The position numbers and the translations under genes were made by a program. From NCBI GenBank assembly GCA_024693325.1, contig JAILLA010000005.1:1-64000 (forward strand): a stretch of 64,000 bases of DNA, written 5' to 3'. Source of the stretch: Solobacterium sp. Lineage in GTDB: Bacteria; Bacillota_I; Bacilli_A; Erysipelotrichales; Erysipelotrichaceae. The notes under the pieces are model-generated. The model was not told where the DNA came from. It did not search any database and worked only from the letters and a program-made list of their open reading frames with translations. Of this stretch, positions 1-7,845 are shown in pieces (the first letter of the stretch is position 1; each line of letters starts with the position of its first letter).

Positions 1-152
1 TTGATAATAAGCGCATTAACAACAGCTACATTGAAAGCCGTAATAATCAGATAGAGAAGCTGATACTGAACGCAAATGGCTTTACTAATTTCAAACGTAC
101 ACGTAATCGCATTCTGTACTGTCTTAACAAGAACGATACATTTAAAATTTAA
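1..152 (+). CDS. ISL3-type transposase, C-terminal fragment (5' end outside the window)
   Basis: The reading frame is open from base 3 to a TAA at 150-152. It encodes about 49 residues with the features INNSYIESRNNQIEKL and NANGFTNF followed by RNRILYCL, which resemble the C-terminal end of ISL3-family (DDE_Tnp_ISL3) transposases. This part of the family carries the last acidic catalytic region (the E of YIESR). The start of the gene lies before the window, so I cannot say whether the copy is intact. A strong hairpin terminator follows at once. Family assignment is by motif recognition, not alignment. Confidence 0.75.
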   Translation, partial: DNKRINNSYIESRNNQIEKLILNANGFTNFKRTRNRILYCLNKNDTFKI

Positions 153-164
153 ACAATATGAAAA

Positions 165-220
165 GTGGTTTATGGATGTTGGCAGAAACTGTATTGGTTT
201 CTGCTTTTTCTATAAACCAC
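165..220 (+). terminator. Nested hairpin terminator after the transposase
   Basis: An outer stem GTGGTTTAT (165-173) pairs with ATAAACCAC (212-220), and an inner stem GCAGAAAC (182-189) pairs with GTTTCTGC (196-203), followed by a short T tract inside the outer stem. The inner hairpin plus T tract is a typical rho-independent terminator. The outer stem could mark the end of the mobile element. Confidence 0.6.
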
Positions 221-225
221 CTTAA

Positions 226-310
226 TGTTATAGGTCTGGCACCCGTTGTTATAGCTTCACCACCATGTGTTAAAGCTTAGCCACCATTTGTTATAGCCGG
301 TGCCACCACG
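226..310. repeat. Four imperfect 21-bp tandem repeats
   Basis: The motif TGTTATAG or TGTTAAAG starts at 226, 247, 268 and 289, an exact 21-bp period, and each copy continues with a CACC-type tail (for example CTTCACCACCATG). A fifth partial copy (TGTTAG) begins at 313. Regular copies of a short site at an element end are what IS21-family termini and other transposase-binding arrays look like, but the element it belongs to is not identified. It sits between the transposase fragment and the first chromosomal gene. Confidence 0.6.
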
Positions 311-324
311 GATGTTAGAATCCC

Positions 325-367
325 CCAAAAAACACCCTGCAGGCTGTGCATTACAGCATGCAGAGTG
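325..367 (-). terminator. Terminator of the nptA-HAD operon
   Basis: On the minus strand CACTCTGCA (359-367) pairs with TGCAGGGTG (333-341), one pair being G-U, and a run of T follows (A run at 327-332 on the plus strand). It lies 15 bases after the stop codon of the HAD hydrolase. Confidence 0.7.
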
Positions 368-381
368 CTATGAATGTTCGT

Positions 382-1218
382 TTATCTGTTGAACCAGTTC
401 TTGAAGAGATATCTTCCTACACCGTCCTCGGTGACGCCATATTCCGTGACATCCTGAGCGATCGCCTTGACGGTATCCGCACCGTTGATCATGCAGACAC
501 CCCAGCCTGCTGTTTTCAGCAGATCGATGTCATTTTCCATGTCTCCGAACGCAATGAATTCTGACAGAGGAATGTTGTATTTCTCGCTGAACTGACGCAG
601 TGCCAATCCTTTATTGATATGCGGGTCGATAAATTCGATCGTAACGTGGTTCGGACCTTCAAATGTCTTGACACAGACATAATTCTCGGACGGATGTGCA
701 TTTACCACAGCCATGACCTCGGGCATATCCTCCGGCTTGACATGGACTTCTATTTTACCCGTATCGAACCGGCTGACATAATCGACATCCCCGATCGTTA
801 CAACAGAATTGTTTCGCTGCTGGGAATCGATCAGGAAAGCATCCATATGGAGTGCGGAAATATCATCATAGCCCTGGTTGTATACGATCACATTCAGGGG
901 AAGCGGTGCAAGGAAACTGACAATGTCATGAACATCCTCTTTTTTCAGCTGGTAGTATTTTTCGATCTCACCTTCATTTTTGTCGTAAAGTTCTCCGCCG
1001 TTCATGCCGATGACGTAATCGAAATCGAATCCGAGTTCCCATTCCTGGGCACGGTTGATGATCCGCTTATCCAGCGGTCTGCCGGAAGCCACACCGATCA
1101 GCACACCTTCTTTATGAAGACGCTGGAATGCCTTTCTTGTCTCAGGCATCAGGTTGCCGCCCTTCAGTGCAAGTGTACCGTCAATATCAGCCGCTAGAAC
1201 AGATATCTTTTCAATCAT
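382..1218 (-). CDS. Cof-type HAD-IIB family hydrolase (sugar phosphatase-like)
   Basis: A 278-residue protein with the HAD motif I DIDGT (residues 11-15, nucleophile D11), motif II in VASGRP near residue 45, and motif III/IV GDMENDIDLL near residue 225. This order and the large C2-type cap between motifs II and III are typical of the Cof/YidA branch, which dephosphorylates sugar phosphates and similar small molecules in the cytoplasm. The length fits the family. It follows the Na/Pi cotransporter gene by 34 bases on the same strand and shares its terminator, so the two are probably co-transcribed. A phosphatase beside a phosphate transporter is coherent, but the substrate cannot be read from sequence. 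Confidence 0.85.
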   Translation of the reverse strand: MIEKISVLAADIDGTLALKGGNLMPETRKAFQRLHKEGVLIGVASGRPLDKRIINRAQEWELGFDFDYVIGMNGGELYDKNEGEIEKYYQLKKEDVHDIVSFLAPLPLNVIVYNQGYDDISALHMDAFLIDSQQRNNSVVTIGDVDYVSRFDTGKIEVHVKPEDMPEVMAVVNAHPSENYVCVKTFEGPNHVTIEFIDPHINKGLALRQFSEKYNIPLSEFIAFGDMENDIDLLKTAGWGVCMINGADTVKAIAQDVTEYGVTEDGVGRYLFKNWFNR

Positions 1219-1252
1219 AAATCAGCCTCCTGTAAGTTGCTGTAAAAGAATA

Positions 1253-2920
1253 TTAAGCTGCTGCAGGTGCTGTAACTTCGTCGTCAGACAGGTCACTTGT
1301 CAGACCTGTAACGGAAGACTTCGCTGTATTGCAGCAATGGTCTGCCATACGTTCGATGGTGCTGAGAATATCGCAGTATACGGAAGATGCTACATGGGAT
1401 GTGCATTCGCCGTTGACCATACGTGTGTAATGATCCTGGCGGGCTGTTGCTTCCATCTCGTCCATCCTGTGCTCTTTTTCAAGAAGTTTTGCATAAAGTG
1501 CTTCATCATTTGAAACAAAGATCTCAGCGGTATCATCAAACATATCGATCAGCAGTTCCATCATCTGATTGACACTTGCTGCGCCTTCAACAGTCAGTTC
1601 TTCGTTGCGTTCAAAGATCTCATGGAAGAATTCCCAGAGATTTGCGGACAGGTCACCGATACGCTCGATATTCTTGACCGCATCCAGATATGCACGGCAG
1701 TCCTTCTTGTCCTGATCCGTCAGATTCGGACGGATGGATAGCTGGATCAGGTAGTCCGTGATCTGCTCATCAAAGTGGTTGATCGTAGCTTCTCTCTGTT
1801 CAAGTTTGCTGACATCTTCATCCGTTCCCTTTTCATTGATATATCTGGTCGTTTCAGACATATTGTAACGGACAACGTCGACCATCTTCAGAACAGCCTG
1901 CTGGATCGCGCTGATCGCAGCAGAAGGCAGGATCGTAGCAATGTTTCTGTCGAGTTCATCAATATTGACTTCGATGGATGTAGGTTCTTCACCCGGAACG
2001 ATCTTACGGACAAGTCCGACGATCTGATCTGTGAACGGAAGCATGATCAATGTTGTAACTGTTTTGAAGATAATGTTGGCGACCGCGATCTGCATCATCG
2101 GATTCATTCCCGAAGCGATCGACATGATGAATGAAGAATACGGTTTCAGGATCAGCATACCGACTACACAGCCCATCACGTTGATCAATGTATGAAGTGC
2201 TGCAGTACGTTTTCCGGAGATCGATCCGCCGATCGATGCCAGGATACCTGTCATCGTCGTACCGACATTGGCACCGAACATGAACGGAAGCGCTGCGGCA
2301 AACGTGATCGCTCCTGCCTGATAGAGTTTCTGGGCAACACCGATCGTTGCGGCAGAAGACTGAACGGCTGCTGTCAGACCGATACCTGTCAGCATCGCCG
2401 CGATCGGATTATCACTCATCTTGAGCGCGAAGCTTTCAAATGCCGGCATTGCCTTGAGTGCTGCGAGCGCATCACCCATAAAGGCCATTCCCATGAAGAT
2501 CATGGCAAATCCCAGAACGACGTTTCCTGAGAGAATGATCTTATGCTTCTTTGCGAAGCATATCAGCATTGCGCCGACGAATGCGATGTACATTGCATAT
2601 TTTTCAATGCTCAATGAGATCAGGAACGATGTGACCGTTGTACCGATCGCAGCACCGAGGATGATTCCCGATGCCTGTTCCAGTGTCATCAGTCCTGCTC
2701 TGACAAGACCGATCGAGATCGCTGAAGTAGCTGATGAAGACTGCAGAATAATCGTGATCACAATACCGATCAGAAGTGCAGAGATCTTGTTTGATGTGAA
2801 GCGGTTGATGTAGTCGCGCAGCTTATCACCGGCAACTGCCTTCAAGCCATCCCCCATAAACTTGATGCCAAACATGAACAGGCCGAAACCGCCAAGTATC
2901 ATGCCCCAATCCAAACCCAT
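1253..2920 (-). CDS. Na/Pi cotransporter family protein with C-terminal PhoU-like domain
   Basis: From the chosen start the protein has about 555 residues. The N-terminal two thirds is a membrane domain with the duplicated NptA/SLC34 signature: QSSSAT near residue 60 and QSSAAT near residue 187. The last 200 residues are soluble and helical with a PhoU-like pattern. Family members move phosphate with sodium, and several bacterial ones act in phosphate export or homeostasis. The ORF is open 25 codons further upstream, but the start MGLDWG at 2920 has an ideal GGAGGA ribosome site and is where the homologous domain begins. The upstream leader contains a riboswitch-like element (3004-3099), so expression may answer to a metal ion rather than to phosphate. 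It is followed by the HAD phosphatase. Confidence 0.88.
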   Translation of the reverse strand: MGLDWGMILGGFGLFMFGIKFMGDGLKAVAGDKLRDYINRFTSNKISALLIGIVITIILQSSSATSAISIGLVRAGLMTLEQASGIILGAAIGTTVTSFLISLSIEKYAMYIAFVGAMLICFAKKHKIILSGNVVLGFAMIFMGMAFMGDALAALKAMPAFESFALKMSDNPIAAMLTGIGLTAAVQSSAATIGVAQKLYQAGAITFAAALPFMFGANVGTTMTGILASIGGSISGKRTAALHTLINVMGCVVGMLILKPYSSFIMSIASGMNPMMQIAVANIIFKTVTTLIMLPFTDQIVGLVRKIVPGEEPTSIEVNIDELDRNIATILPSAAISAIQQAVLKMVDVVRYNMSETTRYINEKGTDEDVSKLEQREATINHFDEQITDYLIQLSIRPNLTDQDKKDCRAYLDAVKNIERIGDLSANLWEFFHEIFERNEELTVEGAASVNQMMELLIDMFDDTAEIFVSNDEALYAKLLEKEHRMDEMEATARQDHYTRMVNGECTSHVASSVYCDILSTIERMADHCCNTAKSSVTGLTSDLSDDEVTAPAAA

Positions 2921-3003
2921 ATTTTTTCCTCCTGTATAAAAACAGCCGATCCGGCCGCATAGTATCTTCTGATTCTTTCGAAGGAACTCATGCACCGGTA
3001 AAA

Positions 3004-3099
3004 AACCATTATGAGTCTCATCATTTCAAGGCAAACCGGGTATTCTCCGTGATGACGATCTGCCTGCGTAAAAACGCCGATTACTCCCTCATTATGGTT
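3004..3099 (-). promoter_or_regulatory. Candidate yybP-ykoY (Mn2+) riboswitch in the nptA leader
   Basis: Read on the minus strand, the closing stem AACCATAATGAG (3088-3099) pairs with CTCATAATGGTT (3004-3015) at 11 of 12 positions. It is followed by GGGAGTAAT, a GCGT/ACGC hairpin, then AGGCA..TCGTCA and CCGG..TGCC, and GAGAC just before the closing strand. This order matches what I remember of the yybP-ykoY fold: GGGGAGUAG loop, hairpin, UCGUCA and CCGG of the second arm, then AAGAC next to P1. The 3' strand of P1 runs straight into a T run (A run at 3000-3005 on the plus strand), so P1 could itself act in termination. Motif order and pairing are seen; metal identity and the on/off sense are inferred. 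Confidence 0.65.
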
Positions 3100-3273
3100 A
3101 TCATAACATAATTATCCGCAATACATTCAAAACGTTTCGTATTTGCCTTCCGCGATTTGCCGTATATATTTATGTTTTTTCTCACAAACAGGTGCATTAC
3201 CGCCTTTCTGCATATCCGGCATAATGAACAAAACAAAATTCCATCATCACTTATTTCGTTATACAATGTGGAT

Positions 3274-4608
3274 ATGGCAAAAGTACATCAAAAAATCAAA
3301 CTGTCATCGTTTCAGATCATTTTGGGAAGCTTTCTGCTGATCATCCTGGTAGGGACCGGCCTGCTGTGTCTGCCCTTCGCAACAGAGTCAGGACATAGTC
3401 CTCAGTTCCTTGAGGCGCTGTTTACAGCCACTTCAGCGACCTGTGTTACCGGTCTGATCGTTCAGGACACGGCGACCTTCTGGTCCGGATTCGGACAGAT
3501 CGTCATTATTGTACTGATCCAGATCGGAGGCATGGGCGTTGTCACGATGGCAATGGCGCTGGCTGTTATATCCGGCAAAAAGATCAGTCTGTTTGAGCGG
3601 AGCATTATGCAGGATTCGATCTCAGCCGACCAGGTCGGGGGCATCCTGAAACTGACGCGGTTCATCATACTGGGAAGCCTTATGTTCGAACTGCTTGGAG
3701 CTGTACTGCTGCTGCCGGTATTCCTGAAGACCTATGCGTTTACACCGGCGCTCGGACATTCCATGTTCCATGCCATCTCCGCATTCTGCAATGCAGGATT
3801 CGATCTGATGGGTGATGTTGAAAAATACAGTTCATTCACCGCCTATGCCGGCAATATCCATCTGAATACCGTTGTCATCCTGCTGATCGTGATCGGCGGC
3901 ATCGGTTTCAGGACATGGGATGATATCAGAACAAACAAAACAAATTTCCGCAGATACCGTCTGCAGTCAAAACTGATCCTCTGCACATCGCTGATCCTGA
4001 TCGTTCTTCCGGCGGTCTACTTCTTCTGTGCGGAATTCAGTGAACTTCCGTTCAAAGACAGGATCCTGTATTCACTGTTCCAGTCTGTCACGACCAGAAC
4101 AGCCGGATTCAATACCGCTGACCAGAATACGCTCAGCGGGGCAGGACTGATCCTGACGATCATGCTGATGCTGATCGGCGGATCACCCGGATCAACAGCC
4201 GGCGGTATGAAAACCACAACATTTGCGATCCTTTCCCTGTCCGCCCTGTCTGTATTCAGGCACCATGATGATGCCACGATATTCGGCAGAAGAATCCCCG
4301 CGGAAACTGTACGGAACGCAACAGCGATCTTCGTCCTGTATTTTGAACTGTTCTTAGGCGCAGCCTGCATCATCAGCAGAATCGAAGGAATTCCTATTCT
4401 GACCTGTATGTATGAAACTGCCTCAGCGATCGGAACGGTCGGTATGACAATGGGTATTACCCCTCAGCTTGGCACGGTATCACGCTGCATTATCATCTTC
4501 CTGATGATCTTCGGCCGTGTCGGGGGTCTTACAATGATCTATGCTACACTCCCTTCCAGCAGAAAGTTTGCCAGCAAGCTTCCGCAGGAATCGGTTAACG
4601 TCGGATAA
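3274..4608 (+). CDS. ktrB: TrkH/KtrB family potassium transporter, membrane subunit
   Basis: About 444 residues from the chosen ATG. The four pore loops of the superfamily of K+ transporters are visible: TSATCVTGL near residue 50, CNAGFD near 170, TRTAGFNT near 285 and AIGTVGMTMG near 395. Each carries the filter glycine, and the short N-terminus is typical of KtrB. It moves K+ across the membrane with the cytoplasmic regulator encoded next. The frame extends 39 codons upstream, but those residues are not family-like. The ATG at 3274 has almost no Shine-Dalgarno, and a TATACAAT box lies only about 10 bases before it, so the mRNA may be leaderless. ktrA follows after 20 bases. Confidence 0.92.
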   Translation: MAKVHQKIKLSSFQIILGSFLLIILVGTGLLCLPFATESGHSPQFLEALFTATSATCVTGLIVQDTATFWSGFGQIVIIVLIQIGGMGVVTMAMALAVISGKKISLFERSIMQDSISADQVGGILKLTRFIILGSLMFELLGAVLLLPVFLKTYAFTPALGHSMFHAISAFCNAGFDLMGDVEKYSSFTAYAGNIHLNTVVILLIVIGGIGFRTWDDIRTNKTNFRRYRLQSKLILCTSLILIVLPAVYFFCAEFSELPFKDRILYSLFQSVTTRTAGFNTADQNTLSGAGLILTIMLMLIGGSPGSTAGGMKTTTFAILSLSALSVFRHHDDATIFGRRIPAETVRNATAIFVLYFELFLGAACIISRIEGIPILTCMYETASAIGTVGMTMGITPQLGTVSRCIIIFLMIFGRVGGLTMIYATLPSSRKFASKLPQESVNVG

Positions 4609-4628
4609 GAGAGGAAACAGATATTTAC

Positions 4629-5276
4629 ATGAAAAATATATTATTGGTAGGTGCAGGAAAATTCGGCCAGCTGACGGCCAAACGCATGAATGAACTTGGA
4701 CATGACATCATGGCCATTGACAGCAATGAGGAACATATCAACGAGATCCTCCCTTATGTCACACATGCCCTGATCGGGGATGCAACAAAACGGGAATTCC
4801 TCGAAACGATCGGAGTTACCGATTTCGATGTTGCAATCGTTGCGATCGGGGATGACTTCCAGAGCTCTCTGGAAACAACTTCCCTGGTAAAGGAACTCGG
4901 TGCGCCGCTGGTAGTTGCCAGAGCATCAAGCGATGTCCATAAAAAATTCCTGCTGCGCAACGGGGCTGATGAGATCATCTACCCGGAACAGCAGCTGGCA
5001 GACTGGACAGCCATCCGCTACAGCTTCAACCACATCAAGGACTTTATCCCTCTGGAAGGTCCGTATTCCATCTTTGAAGTAGAGATCCCGGAAACATGGA
5101 TCGGCAAAACACTTGCCCAGCTGGATCTTCGCCGCAAATTCAGCGTTAACGTGATCGCTATCAGAAGAGATGAAGGTCTGATGGCAGACATGAACCCGGA
5201 TGATCCTTTCAGCAAAGGCGGGACAGTCCTGGTCATCGGCAAAGACGCTGATGTTCAGAAATGCTTCAAAATGTAA
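4629..5276 (+). CDS. ktrA: KtrA/TrkA potassium uptake regulator (RCK_N and RCK_C)
   Basis: A 215-residue soluble protein starting with the Rossmann motif GAGKFG (residues 7-12) and the acidic IDSNEEH end of the second strand, which together form the NAD(H)/ATP-binding RCK_N domain. Residues from about 140 form a TrkA_C/RCK_C domain (FEVEIPETWIGKTL), which in related KtrA proteins binds c-di-AMP. It forms the gating ring under KtrB. The gene is 20 bases after ktrB, and a bidirectional terminator follows it. Length is normal (about 220). Confidence 0.93.
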   Translation: MKNILLVGAGKFGQLTAKRMNELGHDIMAIDSNEEHINEILPYVTHALIGDATKREFLETIGVTDFDVAIVAIGDDFQSSLETTSLVKELGAPLVVARASSDVHKKFLLRNGADEIIYPEQQLADWTAIRYSFNHIKDFIPLEGPYSIFEVEIPETWIGKTLAQLDLRRKFSVNVIAIRRDEGLMADMNPDDPFSKGGTVLVIGKDADVQKCFKM

Positions 5277-5288
5277 AACAGGCATACT

Positions 5289-5322
5289 AAAAAGCTGATG
5301 GATCACAACCCACCAGCTTTTT
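5289..5322. terminator. Bidirectional terminator between ktrA and the MBL hydrolase
   Basis: AAAAAGCTG (5289-5297) pairs with CAGCTTTTT (5314-5322). The A and T runs at its two ends make it usable by the convergent genes on both strands. Confidence 0.8.
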
Positions 5323-5328
5323 GTGTGT

Positions 5329-6294
5329 TTATTTTTCGATCAGGCAGACACCAACATTTCCTTCGGCATCTTTGGTATATCCGTACCACACACCTGTTTC
5401 CGGTGTCAGGAATGTCGTTTCCTGTCCGGCTTCATCACAGTGCGCAGCAAACTGTTCAGCCATTCTGTCCAGTTCATCATAGGAGAAGTGCTGCTGATGT
5501 TCGGGAACAGCTGTCTTAGCGTGAACTTCCGCAATGAATCTGCCCATCGGACCGCAGTCCGGGTTCCTGCGGTTTCCGCCGAAGCTTGCGCCGGCAACCT
5601 GATACATGAACAGATCCGGCTTCGCATCACGGTAGAAGTACTTTCTTGTCTCAAAGCCTCTGCCGTCCGGCCCCATCTGGGAGTTCCAGAGCAGGATGGT
5701 AAAGCCTTCATCAGTCGTGATCTTGACGTTCATCAGTTCACGTTCATATACCCATTTCCAGAGCTTGAAGAAGTCAACATTGCCTTCTGCATCCTGGTAG
5801 AGCTTGCCGCTGGCACCTGCCAGAGGATTGACGGCTCTGCCGACGTTATGGTTGCTGCGGCATGTTTCGATGGTTACGCCATCAAACTCAAACTTATCAT
5901 GAGCTCCTGCCTCAGTGAAATAGTGTGAGAAGTAATCTACATTCTGATCAACGATCACGGAAGGGATCGTATGTTCAGGAATAATGATCTGTGCCAGCGG
6001 GTACTTTTCAAGTACTTCTGCAAGATTTCCTGTGTGATCAAAGTGTCCGTGAGTGAGCAGAATGACATCTGCTCCGTTGACCCATTCACCGGCAGGCAGA
6101 TCTGTCGGTGTATATTTATACTCATTGTGGGCATCATTGGGATCATCGAAATAAGGGTCCATGACGATCGTCTTGCCGTTAGGCAGTACAAATTCATAGA
6201 AGTTGACGCCGCTCCATCTGAGCTTAACAAGTACGCTGGGATCATTCCACTGTTTAACCGGTAATGTTTTTCTGTCGAATACTTTGGAACTCAT
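5329..6294 (-). CDS. Metallo-beta-lactamase-fold hydrolase
   Basis: A 321-residue protein with the metal site HGHFDH at residues 82-87 (HxHxDH motif) and a further histidine in SNHNVG near residue 150. It has no signal peptide, so it acts in the cytoplasm. The substrate-side sequence (FGGNRRNPDCGPMGR) is not one I can tie to a named subfamily. UlaG-like lactonases and RomA-type phospholipase-like members are possible relatives. It begins 34 bases after the SLC13-type transporter and both follow a LysR regulator, which suggests it hydrolyses whatever the transporter imports. The minus-strand terminator at 5289-5322 ends this unit. Confidence 0.8.
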   Translation of the reverse strand: MSSKVFDRKTLPVKQWNDPSVLVKLRWSGVNFYEFVLPNGKTIVMDPYFDDPNDAHNEYKYTPTDLPAGEWVNGADVILLTHGHFDHTGNLAEVLEKYPLAQIIIPEHTIPSVIVDQNVDYFSHYFTEAGAHDKFEFDGVTIETCRSNHNVGRAVNPLAGASGKLYQDAEGNVDFFKLWKWVYERELMNVKITTDEGFTILLWNSQMGPDGRGFETRKYFYRDAKPDLFMYQVAGASFGGNRRNPDCGPMGRFIAEVHAKTAVPEHQQHFSYDELDRMAEQFAAHCDEAGQETTFLTPETGVWYGYTKDAEGNVGVCLIEK

Positions 6295-6328
6295 GATAGT
6301 CTCCTTTTTTATTTTGTTAAATATCTAA

Positions 6329-7636
6329 TCAGAAGCAGGGAATCAGTGTCATCGTGATCGCAACGGAAGCGATGCAGATGATCAGTGAAGGCAGCCAGCC
6401 CATCTTCAGCAGGTCTTTCTGGTCATATCCGCCGAAGCCCATCATCAGAGGTACTGTAGCTGTAGCGGAAGGTGTCAGGAACGCTGTCAGTGAAGCAGCA
6501 CTCAGAAGGATCAGCGGTCCTACCGGGTTGGCACCAAGCGCCTTGCATGTCAGGATGATGATCGGAACGAAGATGTTTCCGACTGACTGGTTCTGCATCA
6601 CCTGTGTCAGCAGGAACGGGATGATGAAGAATGCAGCACCGATCACATAGCTGTTGTGTGTTCCGCCCAGTGCGTCCGCAAGCTTCGCACCGATCAGGTC
6701 GCCGAGTCCGCATTCGACCATTGCGCCGCCTACAGACAATGCCGCAATCAGCATCAGTACGATCATGAACGGAACAGCATTCGTAGCTTCTTTCGGTTTC
6801 AGTACACCTGTAACGACTTCCAGTGTTGCGCCTGTCATAGCTACCTGCCAGTTGGCAAGTCCGAGCTTGCTGGAGAAGATCAGTCCGAGTGTTGTCAGAG
6901 CGAACAGGAAGTAGCCAAGGAATTCTCTTGTCGGATCAAGCGGTTCCTGCTTGTTGGCACCTGTGTGCCTGGAAGAGGAAGCTGTGATCGGAACGGAAGG
7001 CTGATCCGGAGCGAACTTCGGAGCGATGAAGATCGCATATGCCAGGATGATGATGGCTGAGAGGATACGTCCCTTGAAGGGATCCAGCAGCTGCATCTGG
7101 TAATCAGTATAACCATAGGATTCCAGGTAGCCGTTCTGGGTAGCGAATGTCGTAGCGCCTGTACCGATCGGAAGGACGTTGCATGTACCGACAGCGACAA
7201 GACCCATTGAGAAGATCGCCTTGGAAGGACTGACGCCTGCTTCTTCACAGGTAGCGCTGAGCATCGGAGCCATGATCGTGAATACAGCTACAGGGCTGGG
7301 AATGAGATTGGAAAGCAGGAAGGTAACAGCCATATAGCCTGCCATCATGACAGTGAAGTTGCCGCCTGCGATCTTATAGACAGCGCTGGAAAGTTTATTG
7401 ACAGCCTGAGTGCGGTTGAAGCCTGCCGCAACGATGAACATGCCTGTAATGAGGAGGACGTTCTGGTTGGCGAAGTTGGCAAGGACATTCTTTGCAGGAA
7501 CAAGACCTGACCAGGCAGTGAGCATGATCGCGCAGAGAGCGACGACACCGTTGGTGGTGTGTAGCTTCTTGGCAAATACGTAGCCCCCGATCAGGAAGAC
7601 GAATAAGCCCAGACAGATGTACATTTGAGTTGTCAT
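6329..7636 (-). CDS. SLC13/DASS-type anion transporter (CitT/ArsB-NhaD superfamily)
   Basis: A 435-residue integral membrane protein with about eleven hydrophobic segments. The two half-domain signatures of the ion transporter superfamily are present: SNLIPSPVAVFTIMAP near residue 110 and FLTPSATATVPLMMG near residue 395, both of the SNT/SPT-like substrate loop type. Members use Na+ to import di- and tricarboxylates, sulfate or other anions. The loop around residues 210-235 is polar. The upstream 209 bases hold repeats that may be LysR sites, and the next gene encodes a hydrolase, so an imported organic anion or lactone is a reasonable guess. The exact substrate is unknown. Confidence 0.82.
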   Translation of the reverse strand: MTTQMYICLGLFVFLIGGYVFAKKLHTTNGVVALCAIMLTAWSGLVPAKNVLANFANQNVLLITGMFIVAAGFNRTQAVNKLSSAVYKIAGGNFTVMMAGYMAVTFLLSNLIPSPVAVFTIMAPMLSATCEEAGVSPSKAIFSMGLVAVGTCNVLPIGTGATTFATQNGYLESYGYTDYQMQLLDPFKGRILSAIIILAYAIFIAPKFAPDQPSVPITASSSRHTGANKQEPLDPTREFLGYFLFALTTLGLIFSSKLGLANWQVAMTGATLEVVTGVLKPKEATNAVPFMIVLMLIAALSVGGAMVECGLGDLIGAKLADALGGTHNSYVIGAAFFIIPFLLTQVMQNQSVGNIFVPIIILTCKALGANPVGPLILLSAASLTAFLTPSATATVPLMMGFGGYDQKDLLKMGWLPSLIICIASVAITMTLIPCF

Positions 7637-7661
7637 ATTGTTCTCCCTTCTTCAAATATGT

Positions 7662-7744
7662 TATAAGTTCTGACAAATTTTCCGCCTTGTGAAATACGAT
7701 TTCCCCTTTCGTATCTTAGGTTTTTTATAAGAAGTTCAGAACTT
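7662..7744 (-). promoter_or_regulatory. Candidate LysR operator region before the SLC13 gene
   Basis: The interrupted palindrome AAGTTCAGAACTT (7732-7744, 6-bp arms) and a second AAGTTCTGA half-site (7665-7673), each next to an ATAAG stretch, lie between the end of lysR and the start of the transporter gene. A leader hairpin ATACGA/TCGTAT is centred near 7704. LysR regulators commonly bind such spaced sites next to the genes they control. No -10/-35 pair could be picked with confidence. Confidence 0.4.
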
Positions 7745-7796
7745 GTATCCGCTTACAATATAACAACTCTGTTTGTCTATGACTAATACCGCAAAA

Positions 7797-7832
7797 CAGC
7801 CAAACTTATACAGTTTTGTTATAAGTCCGGCT
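7797..7832 (-). terminator. Terminator of the lysR gene
   Basis: On the minus strand a 14-bp stem of CAGCCGGACTTATA with TATAAGTTTGGCTG (two G-U pairs) is followed by TTTT. It lies 14 bases after the lysR stop codon and separates lysR from the downstream transporter operon. Confidence 0.65.
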
Positions 7833-7845
7833 GCTTATCATCTTT

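Noticed and set aside
226-310. CRISPR-like array
   Set aside because: Repeats are contiguous 21-bp units without spacers, and no cas gene is present.
5323-5928. Plus-strand 201-codon ORF opposite the MBL hydrolase
   Set aside because: The minus frame has clear HxHxDH motifs; the plus frame has no recognisable domain.
7804-7826. ACTTATA/TATAAGT palindrome as a LysR operator
   Set aside because: It is the core of a longer 14-bp stem followed by T, which fits a lysR terminator better.
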